This document shows, in pieces, positions 46,779 to 59,380 of a stretch of DNA of 64,000 nucleotides. Source of the DNA: Patiria miniata (Eukaryota > Echinodermata > Asteroidea > Valvatida > Asterinidae); the NCBI RefSeq assembly GCF_015706575.1, contig NW_024037051.1:15225016-15289015 (forward strand). The letters run 5' to 3'. The number at the start of each line of letters is the position of its first letter. Position 1 is the stretch's first letter. Below the pieces are notes generated by a model. The model ran no database searches, was not told the origin of the DNA, and saw nothing but the letters and a program-made list of their open reading frames with translations. Position numbers and translations under genes: made by a program.

Positions 46779-47844
46779 CTCAATGCGAGAATGATAAAGT
46801 TAGGACCCCAAAAAAATACTTCTGCTTCCGGTTACCCTACCTACCCTATTTGGACAGCCCCTACCCTAATTGTTATTTAGGAAAAACTGAGAGAAAACCC
46901 CCGAAACCATCAATTACTACCCTTTACCCTTGACTACACGCAGACACCTTCATATGATCGTACACAAAAAAAATTTCCCCCCCCAAAAAAAAATTCCCTA
47001 CCTACCCACCTTATTTTCAAATGCCATGTAATCAGAAGCAGAACTATTTTTTTTTTGCCTTATCGAAATTGCTTTGTTGTAGATTTCAACATGCATGCAC
47101 AGTAGCATGCTTACATAGTATGCCAATTCCAAAATAGGCCGTATATCCCCTTCAGTTCATATTCAGTTTTTATTTTAAACAAAACAAAACAAAAAAAATT
47201 TAAATTGTTTAAAAAAAATTCTAGTCCTTGAACATTCCCATGATGTGTAATTTTGACAACGCTCTCACATGTTTGAAAATGAAGTCTTAATTTCAAAATC
47301 AAATTTCGTAAAACTGCGTTTACAGTAAGGACTAAAGATTGATTTCCCAAAATTTAGGATTCGTTCCTGATTTTTTTCTCTTTCTTTTCCCCCCTTTTTC
47401 ACTGAGTTCAAAACAGGATTAGTGCAGGCCTGTATAAATCAGCTGCCACAACTTGTACCAAGTTTTGTCAGATTTGGTCGTTTTTTTATTAGGGGAGGGG
47501 AGGGATTTGCAGGGCTTTTGCTAGTCCATGGGTGTTGCGCTTGGCTGTAGAGAGCTATTAATACCTGCCAAAAGTAGGCCACGAGAGATTTCTATAAATA
47601 GACCTCGTTCGCTGGATTTCCTCGGTACCGTTAGCGCTCCAACCGCATGTTTTTTAGAATTTGGAATTTGAGAATGATACATCTGTTTCGATAACCTAAT
47701 TATTGTGTGACGTCCTGTTCAAACATATGTGACCTTTGCCCTAAATCTCTGATTTTCCTCGAATATAAAAGATATAAAAAAAGTTTGCCAACTTAATGCT
47801 GAATTTGTTGACTTGGGTCATATTTCATTGTCACTTAAGTTTAA
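46779..47844. other. No recognised feature
   Basis: AT-rich sequence with homopolymer runs (46,965-46,995) and CCCTACC words (46,835-46,870). No gene or shared repeat identified. Confidence 0.4.
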
Positions 47845-48376
47845 GGGAATTTACATTTGCTTTTCTGTGATTTTCAGAAATGGATGGATTTGGGCGGTTG
47901 GTATTTTATAGCAAATATTGTTACACTGACGTTTTTAAAGTTTTTTGTTCGTAGATGCTGGGCAAAAAACCAAGAAAAAACAATCATGTTCCTGTAGTCT
48001 GGTTCCCTGACCCCACTTAAGATAGAACAGAGCAATTTATAGACGTCGGGGAATTGTAAGGTCAGGGAACCAGTCTAGCTGGTTTGTACCCGTTCAAAGG
48101 TGTGTAATGGATTGCAGACAAAATGCGGACTAACACAATATGGTAAATTGGGGCAGTATTTGAAGAAAAGCCAGTTTTTTCCAACTACGGTCGGCCGACC
48201 AGCGTTGGAAATTGATACAAAAATACCACTTTTCTTGAACATAATGTCAGCACACCTGGTGCCATGATTTTACAGGATGCTTTAAGACTGTCTTTTACTA
48301 ACAATCCAGTAATTAGGCACTTCATAATAATTTGGTAGTTTTGTTTTTTGATCTTTGCAAATGTTGTGTATTCCCT
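47845..48376 (-). mobile_element. TTAA-MITE family 1, copy D
   Basis: Near full length (532 bp), reversed relative to copy E. Flanked by TTAA (47841-47844) and the decayed target TGAA (48377-48380). The palindrome at 48181-48208 (CCAACTACGGTCGG / CCGACCAGCGTTGG) has three unpaired positions. The GGTTCCCTGACC stem lies at about 48,001-48,073. Confidence 0.85.
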
Positions 48377-48380
48377 TGAA

Positions 48381-51300
48381 CTCTTAGATTTCTAGTTGTC
48401 AATTAGTCCAAATGGCTCCCTCCTATTGTGTCTGTCATCTGTCATAATCTGAAGAAGGCTCATTTCATACATTTGACTCTTTTTGTGGGCCTGACCAACG
48501 GAAAAGTCTGGTTTAATAATTAACGCTACACATGTACATGTACATTGGCCTTTCCGCTGTGTATAACTCATTGTCTTTGTGCACTGATCACGTGTATGTG
48601 TAATGTCACACAGCTACGGTGCCAAATCGGTAGATTGCGTGTCTCGAAGAAGACGATAATGGCCAAGAGGGGATTCAGACCGTGAATTAAAAGGTAAATC
48701 TTCAACGAGATGGGTTTTCAAGCAGGGGTAGTTGACATATATACCCAGCTTCCTCTTAGTAAAGCGACAGATGGTTTTTGCCAAGATGTCTGTGCAAAAA
48801 AGAAAAAAAAATCCCCCCAACAAATGAGATTTTGATCTTCAAATCGATTTCTGATCTTGTTTTGGTTTGAGGATGACATTATGGACAGACTTCCCTTACA
48901 TTGTGACCATTTACCAGATGGGTTGGACCCCTTAAACTTAAGCTTAAAGAATGCTTAGTCAAGTGTTGTACCATAATTGCATTCTAATTGAAAGCATTAT
49001 AGCTGCGCGTACTTGCATATTTCGCAACTCAAAATTGATCGTGCTACTTTTTGTGTCCACTTTTCACCCTTTGTTGAATAGTTTGGCACAGTAGTGAACC
49101 CCCATTCCCCATTGACCACAAACTAAATTTCACTTCTGATCATGTGTTTGTGTTTGGCGTGATCACTGGATTTGAACTGTGGCTTGATTGCACAGAAATG
49201 CAATTTGCACGATCAGTCGATCAAGTAGGAAATTTCAGGAAATCTCAGTCAATATCAACCGATAGCGCAAGGCGATTCTCCGATAGTGTAACGCGATTCT
49301 CTGATAGCGCAGCACTTTTGACATTGCAGATCCTACAAAGAGCCAAAATATTGGATTACACATGTCGTTTCAACAATGACTTGCAATTACACCGCTAAGT
49401 TTCCTAGTAAGTGTCTTATCTAGGACGCTTCCAAAAGACTTAAGGTTAATTAAACACCGAATCCAAATTTTATGTATGTACACACAAAAATATGCATTCC
49501 TAGAATGTGGGTACGTCAGGAAAGAACTCTCACTTCATGTAACCGCAAGATAACCAAAAAGTTGTTTACTAGTTCAAACGATTGCCATGTTTCCGTTAAC
49601 ACATTCTGTGCACTGTTTCATAGAAATTTCATCCCAACGGGAAATGTCATAAATTCATCAAATCATGTCCCTGTGCTCGACAATTATTTTGTAACCCGGA
49701 AGACATTGGTTGTTTTTTTTTTGAGTCGGTTTATCTTTAGAAACCAGAGACCACGTTTCGGCCTATCAAGAATCCATCAGTGTGCCGTAGGTCAGTGGGT
49801 GAACAAAATAAAGAAGAAAAGTGAAAGAGCCTTTGGTTATTTGAACAAAAAAAACAGAAACATAAATTTGAACTTCTATACACACTTATGAGGTTTTTAT
49901 TGTGGTTGAGCTGTTCGGCCCACATACACGAACAATGCAGGTTTTTTCCCCTGCAGATGTGTTTGTCATGGCTTGGTCACGTAACCCATTTGGCCATTAC
50001 GGCAGAGCCAGCAAGGCAAAACCAGGAAAGCCGAGTAGATTGCTTACGTTAACCTCTCCATGAACCCGCGGCGATGGTTTATACATTCCACCGACTCGAC
50101 ATCCTCATATACCATGCCCAAATAATAAGCAGCGGATTTGAGAGAGAAAAAAAACACTGATCCGTTTTTCAAAGTGATAAATTTAGTTTCTCTCTGGGTG
50201 ACACGAAAATGAACCGGTCGCAGATTTGGTGACGACGTGCTCTTTGTCACGTGCGCACTGCAGCGCGGCTCCCTGACTTCGCAATGGGTGAATGGATGCT
50301 AGCTATAGATTGACACCAGACTGGATACTGTTTTTCTTTTGGAAGAATGCCAAGTTTGTGGGGTGATGAGAAGTTGGGGGTTGGTTGAACACCTGACCAG
50401 CTGCCTGCGGGGCTGAGCTTCGAGTCCAGTTTTTGTCGGTCATAGTTTGCTTATCACTGCCTGCAAAATATGTGACGCATTTGAAGATTTTGTACGGTGA
50501 CTGAGTTTTAGTTGGCATTTTCAGTTGATGGATAAAATGGCCAGTGGTTACAGGTGGTAAGAGTGGGGCAAATGCTTTACGATTAAAAGAGGCATTACGG
50601 CTCGAAATCTCCGAAAAAATTTAGTATTTTGGATTGTTTACTTATCCTATTTCAAAGGTCTGGTTGAAAGGAAACAAACCTAATGTCTTACCATTCCCGA
50701 GTAAAGATGAAAAAAAAAACCTGGTTGTTCACATCATCCGCAGAAAATGAACCACTGTGCAGCTGGATTCACAACTAGCGCTCGCAGCTTGATTTTTCGG
50801 GGACAAAATTGTGACCCCCGAAATTTGTTCTCGCACGGTTCTCGCAATTAAAGAAAGGTTGTGTGGACGTTTGTATTCTACCTTTAAATGCTCTTTCTAT
50901 TTAATGCCATTTTGTTTAAAACGCTTTCTGTAAGTAGCCCAATTGGGCGCATTCCAAGCGGTAATACCCTTTAAAATAACCTCACAGTCATATGTGCATG
51001 TGCATAGTTTTTTTTTTTCTCCCCGAAGATTAAACAGGCAAAAAGCTATTCGAATATTCGAATGATGATAAAATGTTCTGTATATTCTGAACAGCCCTAT
51101 AGCACCTGTACGGTAAATTGATGTTCTGGCAGGCGCGATCATTAACCTACATGTAAAGGCATCTGCACTGTCATGTCACCTGTACATGAGTTAAAGCATT
51201 CAGTAGCAACAGTAAACATATATACGCCCATACAATTAAGCACGGCCCTGGATCAAACATAATAACTTTCCCACATTGTAGCCAGGAATTCACCGAGCGC

Positions 51301-51775
51301 ACTAATGACACTGCGCTGGCCTCAATTTCAACTCCCACAATGCACCTCTCTGGAAAAACAAGTCGGCAGCTAGACCGTTACATAAGAAAAAAGAAAAGAA
51401 AAAAAACCCTCTTGTCATGACAAATTGCTCCTTATCGGCGGGAAAATGGAGCTGGATGGCGGAATAAACCACACTTGAGGAAATAAACAAAATTTTAATC
51501 AAATAAACACAGGGAGTTCCCAAGCTGGACAAAAAGTCGGAAAAAAAAAGTGCAGGAGTGCACTTGCACTTTCTGGTATCTTTCCATTGTTCGTTTGTTT
51601 ATGTTTACTGAAAGTGTTTACAAGACTTGTGTAATATATCTATCTAATGGGTAAACTAGTAACCTCTCCGTATCTGTTTTAAAGCCGGTCCGTGAAATTT
51701 ATGTACAGGCTATGCATGTTGTTCTAGGAGCAATTTACAATAGCGTGGCAAATTACGCAAGTTCAGGTCACACTG
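48381..51775. other. Long stretch without recognised features
   Basis: No exon, tRNA or shared repeat that I can support. Open frames here (for instance about 139 codons on the plus strand at 49,472-49,891) show no family motif and contain low-complexity AT-rich codons. A short local repeat (GATTCTC(C/T)GATAG) occurs at 49,272-49,310. Confidence 0.4.
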
Positions 51776-51777
51776 TA

Positions 51778-52078
51778 CAGGGTGAGTCAAAATAAACCAA
51801 GCCCAAATGTCAGGACCATTGTTTTAGTGAAGTTCTGCATGTAGCACTTTCAAAATCTAGGATATGAAAGCCCAATTAATAAGCTTTCTTTAAGTACAAG
51901 AATCATTCAAATCGCTCATGTTCTTTTCAAGTTACGGAATTTTAAACACAGCCACCGTTTTAAAGTTCTGTCCACGGATCACAAAAAGGTAAGTGTTCTT
52001 TCAGCAAAACGAAAACAAATCACAGAGGGATGTGTGTGAATTGTTTTCATTTTGCTGAAAGAACGCACACCTTTTCTG
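51778..52078. mobile_element. Mariner-like fold-back element, copy 3 (right part lost)
   Basis: Starts CAGGGTGAGTCAAAATAAA after TA (51776-51777). It follows the inner element of 36389-36894 through the first arm and loop and stops near ACACCTTTTCTGGT. The second arm is truncated. Confidence 0.85.
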
Positions 52079-52229
52079 GTAGCAGAAAAACAGAAAAGGA
52101 GACATATATACATATCTTTCGAAAAAGTTCAATCGGCTTTTCTGATAGCAGAAAAGCAGATGGCTACTTTTTGTCCTCTGTAATGTGTTTCACATGAAGG
52201 TTACCGTGCATTAATCCAAATGAACTCCC

Positions 52230-52372
52230 TGAGTGATCCCCGTTTGCTATTTCCCAGGTTGGCAGCATTTGCTAATGTTACTAGCATCGTGACTTTTGGC
52301 ATAATTCCTTGCTACATGGCATATACAGGTTTACGGCTTCTGACTTTATGGCCCCTTGAACAAAGACATTGG
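52230..52372 (+). repeat. Dispersed repeat X, copy 2
   Basis: Matches 29024-29168 (CTGAGTGATCCCCGTTTGC to GAACAAAGACATTGG). In this copy the tRNA-like SINE follows only at 53,254. The hAT-like element at 52517-53013 lies between and accounts for much of the extra distance. Confidence 0.75.
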
Positions 52373-52516
52373 TATTGTCCTTGCTGCAGGTAGTCTATCT
52401 TATCAGGTGTCTTTATGAGCCAACTTGCCAGATTAATTTTAGAAGGGCAAATCATTACTTTGTATTGTGTAATATTCTTAGTAATGGCAGTTTTAGAATT
52501 TTGATCTACTTTTGGT

Positions 52517-53013
52517 TAGTGATGGGATTTAAATCCGGATTTAAAAATTTTGGTTTGAATTGCACTATTCGGTTTCGATTTAAACCAGATATCCGAAACC
52601 AACCTGAAAAAATTCAGCCTTCCATTTTTGTGTGTGGCACAGGCTAAAGAAATAAACTGGAACATCCCCCGATTTGCTCTATGGTCTCTGATTGTAACTG
52701 CATTCCCTCGCTAGTGGTCTTCTTGGTGCATTTATGAATAGCCTGCCCGTATGACTTACCAGAGAGTTCCCATTCATTTTTTCAACATTACAGCTCTGGA
52801 GCTTTTTTTGCAAAGGCCCAGTGGTCATTAAGTCCTGCAAACTATACCCAGTCATTGGGAGGGCATTTCATGTGGCACTTCACTTACAATTGTCAAGATT
52901 TTGCTGGCATGACTGTGAGCTGGATGGAACTTCCGGTGAAATTGGATACTGTTATTCGGTTTGATAGAAATTCGGATAACCGGGTTTGAAGTCTGCGATT
53001 TCTCCCGCCACTA
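52517..53013. mobile_element. hAT-like non-autonomous element 2
   Basis: 497 bp. Left end TAGTGATGGGATTTAAATCC; right end, complemented, TAGTGGCGGGAGAAATCGC. Flanks CTTTTGGT (52509-52516) and GTTTTGGT (53014-53021) match at 7 of 8 positions. Interior words CCGGATTT, CGGTTTCGATT and GATATCCGAAACC echo ATTCGGATAACCGGG on the right. No coding capacity. Confidence 0.8.
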
Positions 53014-53253
53014 GTTTTGGTGTGGAGGGCATTGTGATTGAGGGTGTGAAATGTATATATCTTAATTTACTTTCGTTTTAAATCTGTGACATTTTTAACC
53101 AATTTAAATGTATTTTTAGATTTTTATTACTCTTATTGCATATAAATAATATTTTTATGATCTGTTGACAAAACAATTTTCTAGACTGGATATAATATAT
53201 AATTGAATTGAAACTGGAATTGAAAGCAAAATGGAGAACTCGTTAACATCATA

Positions 53254-53345
53254 GGGCTGGATAGCTCAGTTGGTAGAGCACTTGAACAGCAATCTCGAGG
53301 TCGCAGGTTCAAACTCCGCTCCAGTCAATTTCTTTGTTCAACTTT
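53254..53345 (+). mobile_element. tRNA-like SINE, copy 2
   Basis: Head GGCTGGATAGCTCAGTTGG with GGTTCAAACTCC, followed by the same tail TTTCTTTGTTCAACTTT as at 29188-29283. A repeat, not a tRNA gene. Confidence 0.7.
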
Positions 53346-54163
53346 CAAATTTTATAAAAAAATTAATTCAGTTACTTTGGTAATGAAGACCCATTAAAAA
53401 TATGAACAGCTTTGTTTATAAATGCAAAAGAGGCTACTCTTTAGCATGTACCGTCAAACTTCCTGCATTGTCTGTTTTTCTGGAGTACCCAGCCGAAGTG
53501 ATTCCCACTTTCATGAAATAACAATTAGCACACACTTCGCTAAAAGCTAAAAAAAAAAATCCACTGTTGGAGGCCCACAAAGCTGTCAACTCCCCATAAA
53601 TTTTTGAACAACATTTTATGGGCCCTGACGCTTGACAAGTCCAAGCTCACGACAAAAAAATGCCAAAGTGAGGTAAAGCAGGACGGTTTTAGTGACAGAC
53701 AGCACCGGCCTTGGCCGGTAGATAGACCGGGTTGGACATGCATCACAAGTCACCGACAGTGTATTGTTTCAGTTGCCGATCACGTTCACCCTATAGCCCA
53801 AGCTTTGTATTAAAGGGAGATTTGGAATGTCAGGCAGGTCAAGGCAAACAAAAGAGAGAAACATAAACAAAATCGTGATTCTTTAAACTGGTGTACGTGC
53901 GCAGATGTACAAAAACTGCATCACGAACGTGTTCAAAGACCCCCTCGTTGAAAACGTTAGTGGCTTGGAACTTTAGAGTTGTTGATGAGTAATTTTGTTT
54001 GCTGATCGCAGAGAGCCAGCCTATAGAGTCCTAATTTGTCTGACTCCCTGACTGCTTTTAAGCCTCCCCTTGAAATGTGTACTCGGAAGACTACCGAGAT
54101 CCCTTAGACCAAAAGTGGTCTGGGACCAGTTTTAATAGACTTGCCAAGTCTTGTTTTCTAATT
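53346..54163. other. No recognised feature
   Basis: Ordinary sequence. No gene or shared repeat identified. Confidence 0.4.
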
Positions 54164-54462
54164 AGGTCGAGTTAGAAAAAAAAGGGTTTTACAGACTTTT
54201 TGAAAAAAGGGTGGAGGCAACCCTTTTTTTTTTTTTTTTCAAGATGGTGGATTCTCCAAGATGGAGTCTTCCATTATTTTTACTCTTCTCCTGATACTTT
54301 TCTGTCCAAATGAGCTGTAACGCTTTGTAACAGATTCTAAACTTTCATGCGTAGATACAAATTTGATGGACGAACACAAAAAACCATTGCAAATGTTTGA
54401 TTTAGAGGCGGCTGGAAAAAAAGGAAGACGAGAAACTGCTTTATTTGTTTTTACTTGGCCTT
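54164..54462. mobile_element. MITE-like element related to 35082-35711
   Basis: Right end TTTTTACTTGGCCT. The interior AAGATGGTGGATTCTCCAAG...GGAGTCTTCCATT...CTCTTCTCCTGATAC matches 35,160-35,225. The left end AGGTCGAGTTAGAAAAAAAA is a weaker complement. No insertion corresponds to the nested MITE of the other copy. Confidence 0.5.
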
Positions 54463-55209
54463 AAAAGCGCTTGGGCCATTTTCTTGGAGCTGCTAAGCTC
54501 ACAAACTTGCTAAGCCAGGAAAAGCAATTGCTAAGCACAATTGGGTTACCAGCCAAAAATAACATGCAGTGAATATTGCTTGTGACTGGTTCCCAGTCCT
54601 TATTCTGCTTAGCACATAACTTTTGCTATAAAGCTATATTTGCTGCCGACCAGATTCAAGGATTAGGGCATCAATGTAGTTTTGGTTTTCTGTTCTCATC
54701 TCTTTTTGTTCAGAATTCATGACAATATTTATACGGATTGTTAGCAGATTTCTTTTTCCCCCCGAATATTTTGCCTGCTGGCAAGGGATAATGTACTAAT
54801 GAATAAATTTAGTTTGGGGATTTGAGAAATGTAATTCAAAAAGTCTATATTTGCATTCTTGAATTCGCGGGGGCTCTGTCTTGTCAAATTTGATTTTCAA
54901 AAATCAGGAATTGCATGTCTATGCCTGTAAGGTATTTTTTATTTTTATTTGTCAATTTGTGAACTTAGCTGTAGCTACTTCCCGCAGGAATTTTTGTGAG
55001 AAACCGTCTTAAAACCAGACACGCAAGGGATATACTTCATACTCAAATATCGGTATAAGTTACAAAATGTAAACTGGGCATCAAACACCACCAAAATTAG
55101 AAGTGACGCTAGAGTTCAGGATATAATCTTCAATGGTTTGGGGGCAATTTATAAACAAGATGGTTCTCGAACCATGCATCTCGCCTGCTTTCGCAATTAC
55201 CTGTATGGA
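54463..55209. other. Unassigned; cluster of GCTAAGC words
   Basis: At 54,490-54,620 the words GCTAAGC, GCTAAGCACAA and GCTTAGCACA recur in both orientations, suggesting a small decayed inverted-repeat element. Nothing else supported. Confidence 0.35.
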
Positions 55210-55640
55210 GTGACCTTTGACCTTGGTGTGTGACCTTTGGCATCATAAGTACTTGAAGGTTCCCATGTTGCATTCATGACCCAAGTTTGGTTCCAATTGG
55301 ACTTCAACTTTTCAAATGAGACCAATTTTACATTATCAGCCTATTTTACAACTTCACCTAAGATGACCTTTGACCTTGGTATGTGACCTTGACATCATTA
55401 TGAAGGTTGCCATGTTGCATCTATGACCCAAGTTTGGTTCCAATTGGACTTCAACTTTTCAAATGAGACCAATTTTACATTATCAGCCTATTTTACAACT
55501 TCACCTAAGATGACCGTTGACCTTGGAATGTGACCTTTGACATCATTATCATATGAAGGTTGCCATGTTGCTTCTATGACCCAAGTTTGGTTCCAATTGC
55601 ACTTCAACTTTTCAAATGAGACCAATTTTACGAAACTTAA
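55210..55640. repeat. Three-copy tandem repeat, ~150-bp unit
   Basis: Units start at 55,210, 55,364 and 55,511 with TGACC(T/G)TTGACCTTGG. They continue through CCATGTTGC, ATGACCCAAGTTTGG, TTCAACTTTTCAAATGAGACC and TTACATTATCAGCC. The downstream sequence CGGACATACATGTACATAC resembles the GGACA-rich flank seen next to such GACCTT repeats in other marine invertebrates (from memory). Confidence 0.9.
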
Positions 55641-56521
55641 CCAAAATACCACGGACATACATGTACATACTACACATACATACTATACGGACAGATACAG
55701 TGATTGCATAGTCTCCTGAACAAAGTTTAGCAGACTAACTACCTCAGAAAATCTCTCCGTACAGCGTTTGCAATTGTTTTATGCATTCTGCACATGTCAG
55801 GTGATACAGTTGAGCAGAAGGTCAAAATGCAACTCTTTGTCCTGGAAACAAATTTTCTTCAAGGAGACAGTGACAAGTGTGGATCGCTGACTTTCCCGAG
55901 AGTTTTTTTCCCCCTGATCTGTGACTCTCATGCTCCTTTGCTCTCGATTATTCCAGTCAATTACTATCCGTGGCAGGCCTGGGACACTGCAGTCAGATGG
56001 GTGAATAATCAGAAACAAGTCTAGAGTAGAAAAACGCTGACCTGATTTTCTCTGTGCATAGCCTTTCGACTGACCCAGACCTTTTGCGCAGGGAAAGGAG
56101 TTGGCTGAAACAGAAACTCGAACCCCCAAGGTAGCCCATTTGGGCAAATTCAAGGATACCTGGGGTCGATTTTAGTCATGACGGAGGCAGACAATGCAAG
56201 ACACACCTCACAGGGTGCAGTCACGCTTCCTTCTTTACTACACGGCTATACTTATTAAGTTTGACCATATGTACATGTACGTCATCTTGACTCACTGTTC
56301 TTGACATTCCATGTGTTGCTTTCCTTGTCTGACTGGCCACCTCTTTTGTTAATACAGACTTATCCTGCGACCACAATTAGATGCTATTTCTAAGGTGGTG
56401 CCTCACCACGGCTGTAGGACCAGAGTCTAGGACTTGGACTCAGAGTCTGTCTCGAGTCACAATTTTGGTCGCTTGCGACTGAAATGAATGGCTCGTTCAT
56501 TAATATTACTGAGAATAAAGG
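55641..56521. other. No recognised feature
   Basis: No gene supported. A minus-strand open frame of 118 codons (55,797-56,153) shows no motif that I recognise. Confidence 0.4.
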
Positions 56522-56525
56522 TTAA

Positions 56526-57040
56526 AGGGAAAATACAACATTTGCAAACATCAAAAAATAAAACTACCAAATCATTTTGAAATACCTTGCTGGACTGTTA
56601 GTGAATGACAGTGTAAAGCATCCTGTAAAATCATAGCACCTGGTATACTGTCATTTTCAAGAAAAGTGGAATTTTTGTATCAATTTCCAACGCTGATCGG
56701 CCGATCAGCGTTTGAAAAAAACTGGCTTTTTTTCAAATACTGGCCCCAATTGACCATCGCACTTGTTTGCAATCAATTACAAACCTATGAACGGGTACGA
56801 GCCAGCTAGACTGGTTCCCCGACCTTACAATTCCCAAATGTATGTAAACTGCTCTGTTTCTTCTTATATGGAGTCAGGGAACCAGACTACAGGAAAATGA
56901 TTGTTTTTCTTGGTTTTTATAGCATTTTCGAACCCAAAACCTCAAAAAAGTCAGTGTAACTATATTTGCTATATATTTCCAACCCCCCAATTCCATCCAT
57001 TTCTGAAAATTACAGTAAAAGCAAATGATGTATATTCCCT
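56526..57040 (+). mobile_element. TTAA-MITE family 1, copy E (reference copy)
   Basis: 515 bp with TTAA at 56522-56525 and 57041-57044. Left end AGGGAAAATACAACATTTGC; right end, complemented, AGGGAATATACATCATTTGC. A central palindrome lies at 56688-56713 (CAACGCTGATCGG / CCGATCAGCGTTTG). A second stem uses CTGGTTCCCCGACC (about 56,812) and AGTCAGGGAACCAG (about 56,873). No coding capacity. Confidence 0.9.
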
Positions 57041-57044
57041 TTAA

Positions 57045-58030
57045 GGGTTGCTGATGTGTTGTTTTGATGATGTAATGTCAAAGGTCATCCAGGGGTCAAT
57101 TGAGGTCACATCTCATGATGGCAAAAAATGTGAAAATGCTATTGTTTAAATACATGCACATTCCAGGAGGCAATTATTTCTTCCACTGAAAATGAACTGC
57201 TTCTACAAGAATATGAACACAAAACACATAGGGATCGACAGCGAAAAAAGGCGACACCTGATTCGCAGATCACCTTGTTTTCTGAATTTGCACAAACTGT
57301 AGCATCTTAACATGAGCGTCAGCCGTGACAGGCGGTGCGTGCAAGACTCCCTCTCAGTGGGCCCTTGCAAGTACCCCTTTGCAACCCCCTAGGAAGTACT
57401 TGTTCTGCATGTTCTACATCTCTCACTTTCTAACTTTGTCCCCGCCCAACCTTTTGAACAAACCCCCTACCCCACCATTCACTCACATTCTTCCATCCAC
57501 CCTCTCGCTCCTACATCCCTCGATGAGCACTCCGGATCCCCAGCCATCATCTCAGGAAGCAATACCGGCTTCCTCAACACATGTCGTCTTGACCTACTAA
57601 CGTCAGACCCTCTCCCCTTGTTCCTCCCAAGGCCCTCTCCGCAGCGTTCCTTGACCCCTGTCTCATGACAGACTTGACTCCCAAAGTTCAAGGGTGGCCC
57701 AGAGAATAATGACCCCCTCTTGAATTTCAGGGTTGTGAAATCAGACGCACCGATGGTCTGACTGGACGAGGTTGTAAATTACAGACAAAGCCAGTTTGAT
57801 ATTTCAAAGTTGTTCTTAATGGTGTGTCTGTAAATCTCTCGCAGGCTCTGTAATTGTGACTCACAGCCTGGCATTTTGATGAAATTTTTATTAGGAATTG
57901 ACGAGTGTCTGGCAATTTTCATGTCTTGACATTAAAAATGTATGCCCACTAATCAATAATGGGAATGTTGAGCTGTCTTGTGTGAGCCTGGATGCCAGTT
58001 TGTTAGTCTGTTTTAAAAAAAACCTTGCTT
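57045..58030. other. No recognised gene
   Basis: 57,078-57,105 carries GTCAAAGGTCATCC and GGGGTCAATTGAGGTCA, similar to the GACCTT-type repeat. The rest is C-rich or ordinary sequence without an identifiable exon. Confidence 0.4.
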
Positions 58031-58039
58031 GCCTGTCAT

Positions 58040-58590
58040 GAAATTTGGTTGGTTAGTTAGTAAATTGCTTGCGTGCTTGCTCAGTATTTTGCTTGTTTGC
58101 TTGTTTGCTTGCATATCTTGCTTACTTGCTTGCTTCCTTGCTTGCTGCCTTGTTAGATATCTTGCTTGCTTACTTGCTTGTTTGCCTGTCTGCCTTCTTG
58201 CTCCCCTGCTCCCCATCTTGCTGGCTTACTTGCTTACTTCCTTGCTTGCTTCCTTGCTTGCTTTCTTTCTCCCCTGCTTGCTTGCTTGCTAGTTATCTTG
58301 CTTGCTCACTCCCCTGCTTGTCTACCTACTTCCTTGCTTACTTGCTTGGTGGCTCCCCATCTTGCTTTCTCACTTACTTGCTTACTTTGCTTGCTTGCTT
58401 GCTCCCCTGCTTACTAGCTGGCATACTTACTTTCTAGCTTGCCTGCTTGTCGGCTTGCTTGCTGGGTAATCTGCTAGATATATTGCTTGCTTACTTGCTT
58501 GCTTATTTGCTGACTTGCTTATTTGCTCGCTTGCTTACTGGCTTGCTGACCCGCATCATTGAGCTATGCTTGCTGGCTTGGGGAGTTGGT
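58040..58590. repeat. Degenerate (CTTG)n microsatellite tract
   Basis: Over 500 bp of CTTG/CTTA/CCTTG tetramers with CCCC interruptions. Beyond 58,590 it grades into (TTGA/GGTT)n words to about 58,760. Leucine/alanine/cysteine-rich frames through it are artefacts. Confidence 0.95.
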
Positions 58591-58759
58591 CAGTCAGTCA
58601 GTTGATCAAGTTGATTGATTGATACTCGGTTTTATGGTTGGTTAGATACATGTATTTTGTGTGTAGTGTTTTTTGTTCCCATTGACTGGCTGGTTGGTCG
58701 CTTAATTGGTTGGTTACTAGATTGATTGATTGATTAATTGGTGGGTTTGTTGGTTTTTA

Positions 58760-59380
58760 CGTAATTCATTTGTTGGTATTCATGTTTTGATTTGTGTTTG
58801 TTCTTTTGTCATGATTGTTTGTTTGGTCTGTCTAACTTCCTGTCTGTACTCCGAAGGCGTGTCTGGCTGTGCTGTTGTGCCTGCCTGCCCACTCACCTCG
58901 GGGTTACCGCAGATCAGGAAATCTGGCTAGCACATGGGATTTCAAGGAAATCTTCGTTAAAAAAAAATGTAAAGTTCAGGAAAAAGGCATTTCTACATAC
59001 ATGGCTATAAATAACCAGAACTTGGCTGAACCATCGAAGGGGAGTTTTCAGAAGGAAAGATGCGAATCATGATTTACAGGGAAATTTTACTTGCCAGCCT
59101 TGAGAATTTTGAGAATTTTACTGTTTACACCGTGAAACGTGTGAAAGTGCCGGTAATGAGAATAGCGTTTCCATGTAGAACTTGACGCGACCTTTTCGAA
59201 GAAGTTGTTTAGGAAGAAAATGGGGAGAGCAGGATTTATAGGGAAATTTCACTTTTTTCCAGCCTTGAAAGTTTGAGGAATAATATTACATTTCAAAGAA
59301 GAAAAACATTTTCCTTCATTATTGAAATTATTTATTATCTCCTATGTAATTTCAACAAACAGTTAAACAATTTCTGACAG
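58760..59380. other. No recognised feature
   Basis: Ordinary sequence. Two loosely similar stretches (AGGGAAATTTTACTTGCCAGCC at 59,079 and a related one at 59,240) hint at an old local duplication. Confidence 0.35.

Noticed and set aside
49472..49891. 139-codon plus-strand frame as a gene
   Set aside because: AT-rich low-complexity codons at the end, and no motif or exon context.
55797..56153. 118-codon minus-strand frame as a gene
   Set aside because: No recognised domain, no splice partners and no conservation evidence available; left as unassigned sequence.
58029..58437. Leu/Ala/Cys-rich membrane-like frames
   Set aside because: They are produced by the degenerate CTTG microsatellite in all three frames.
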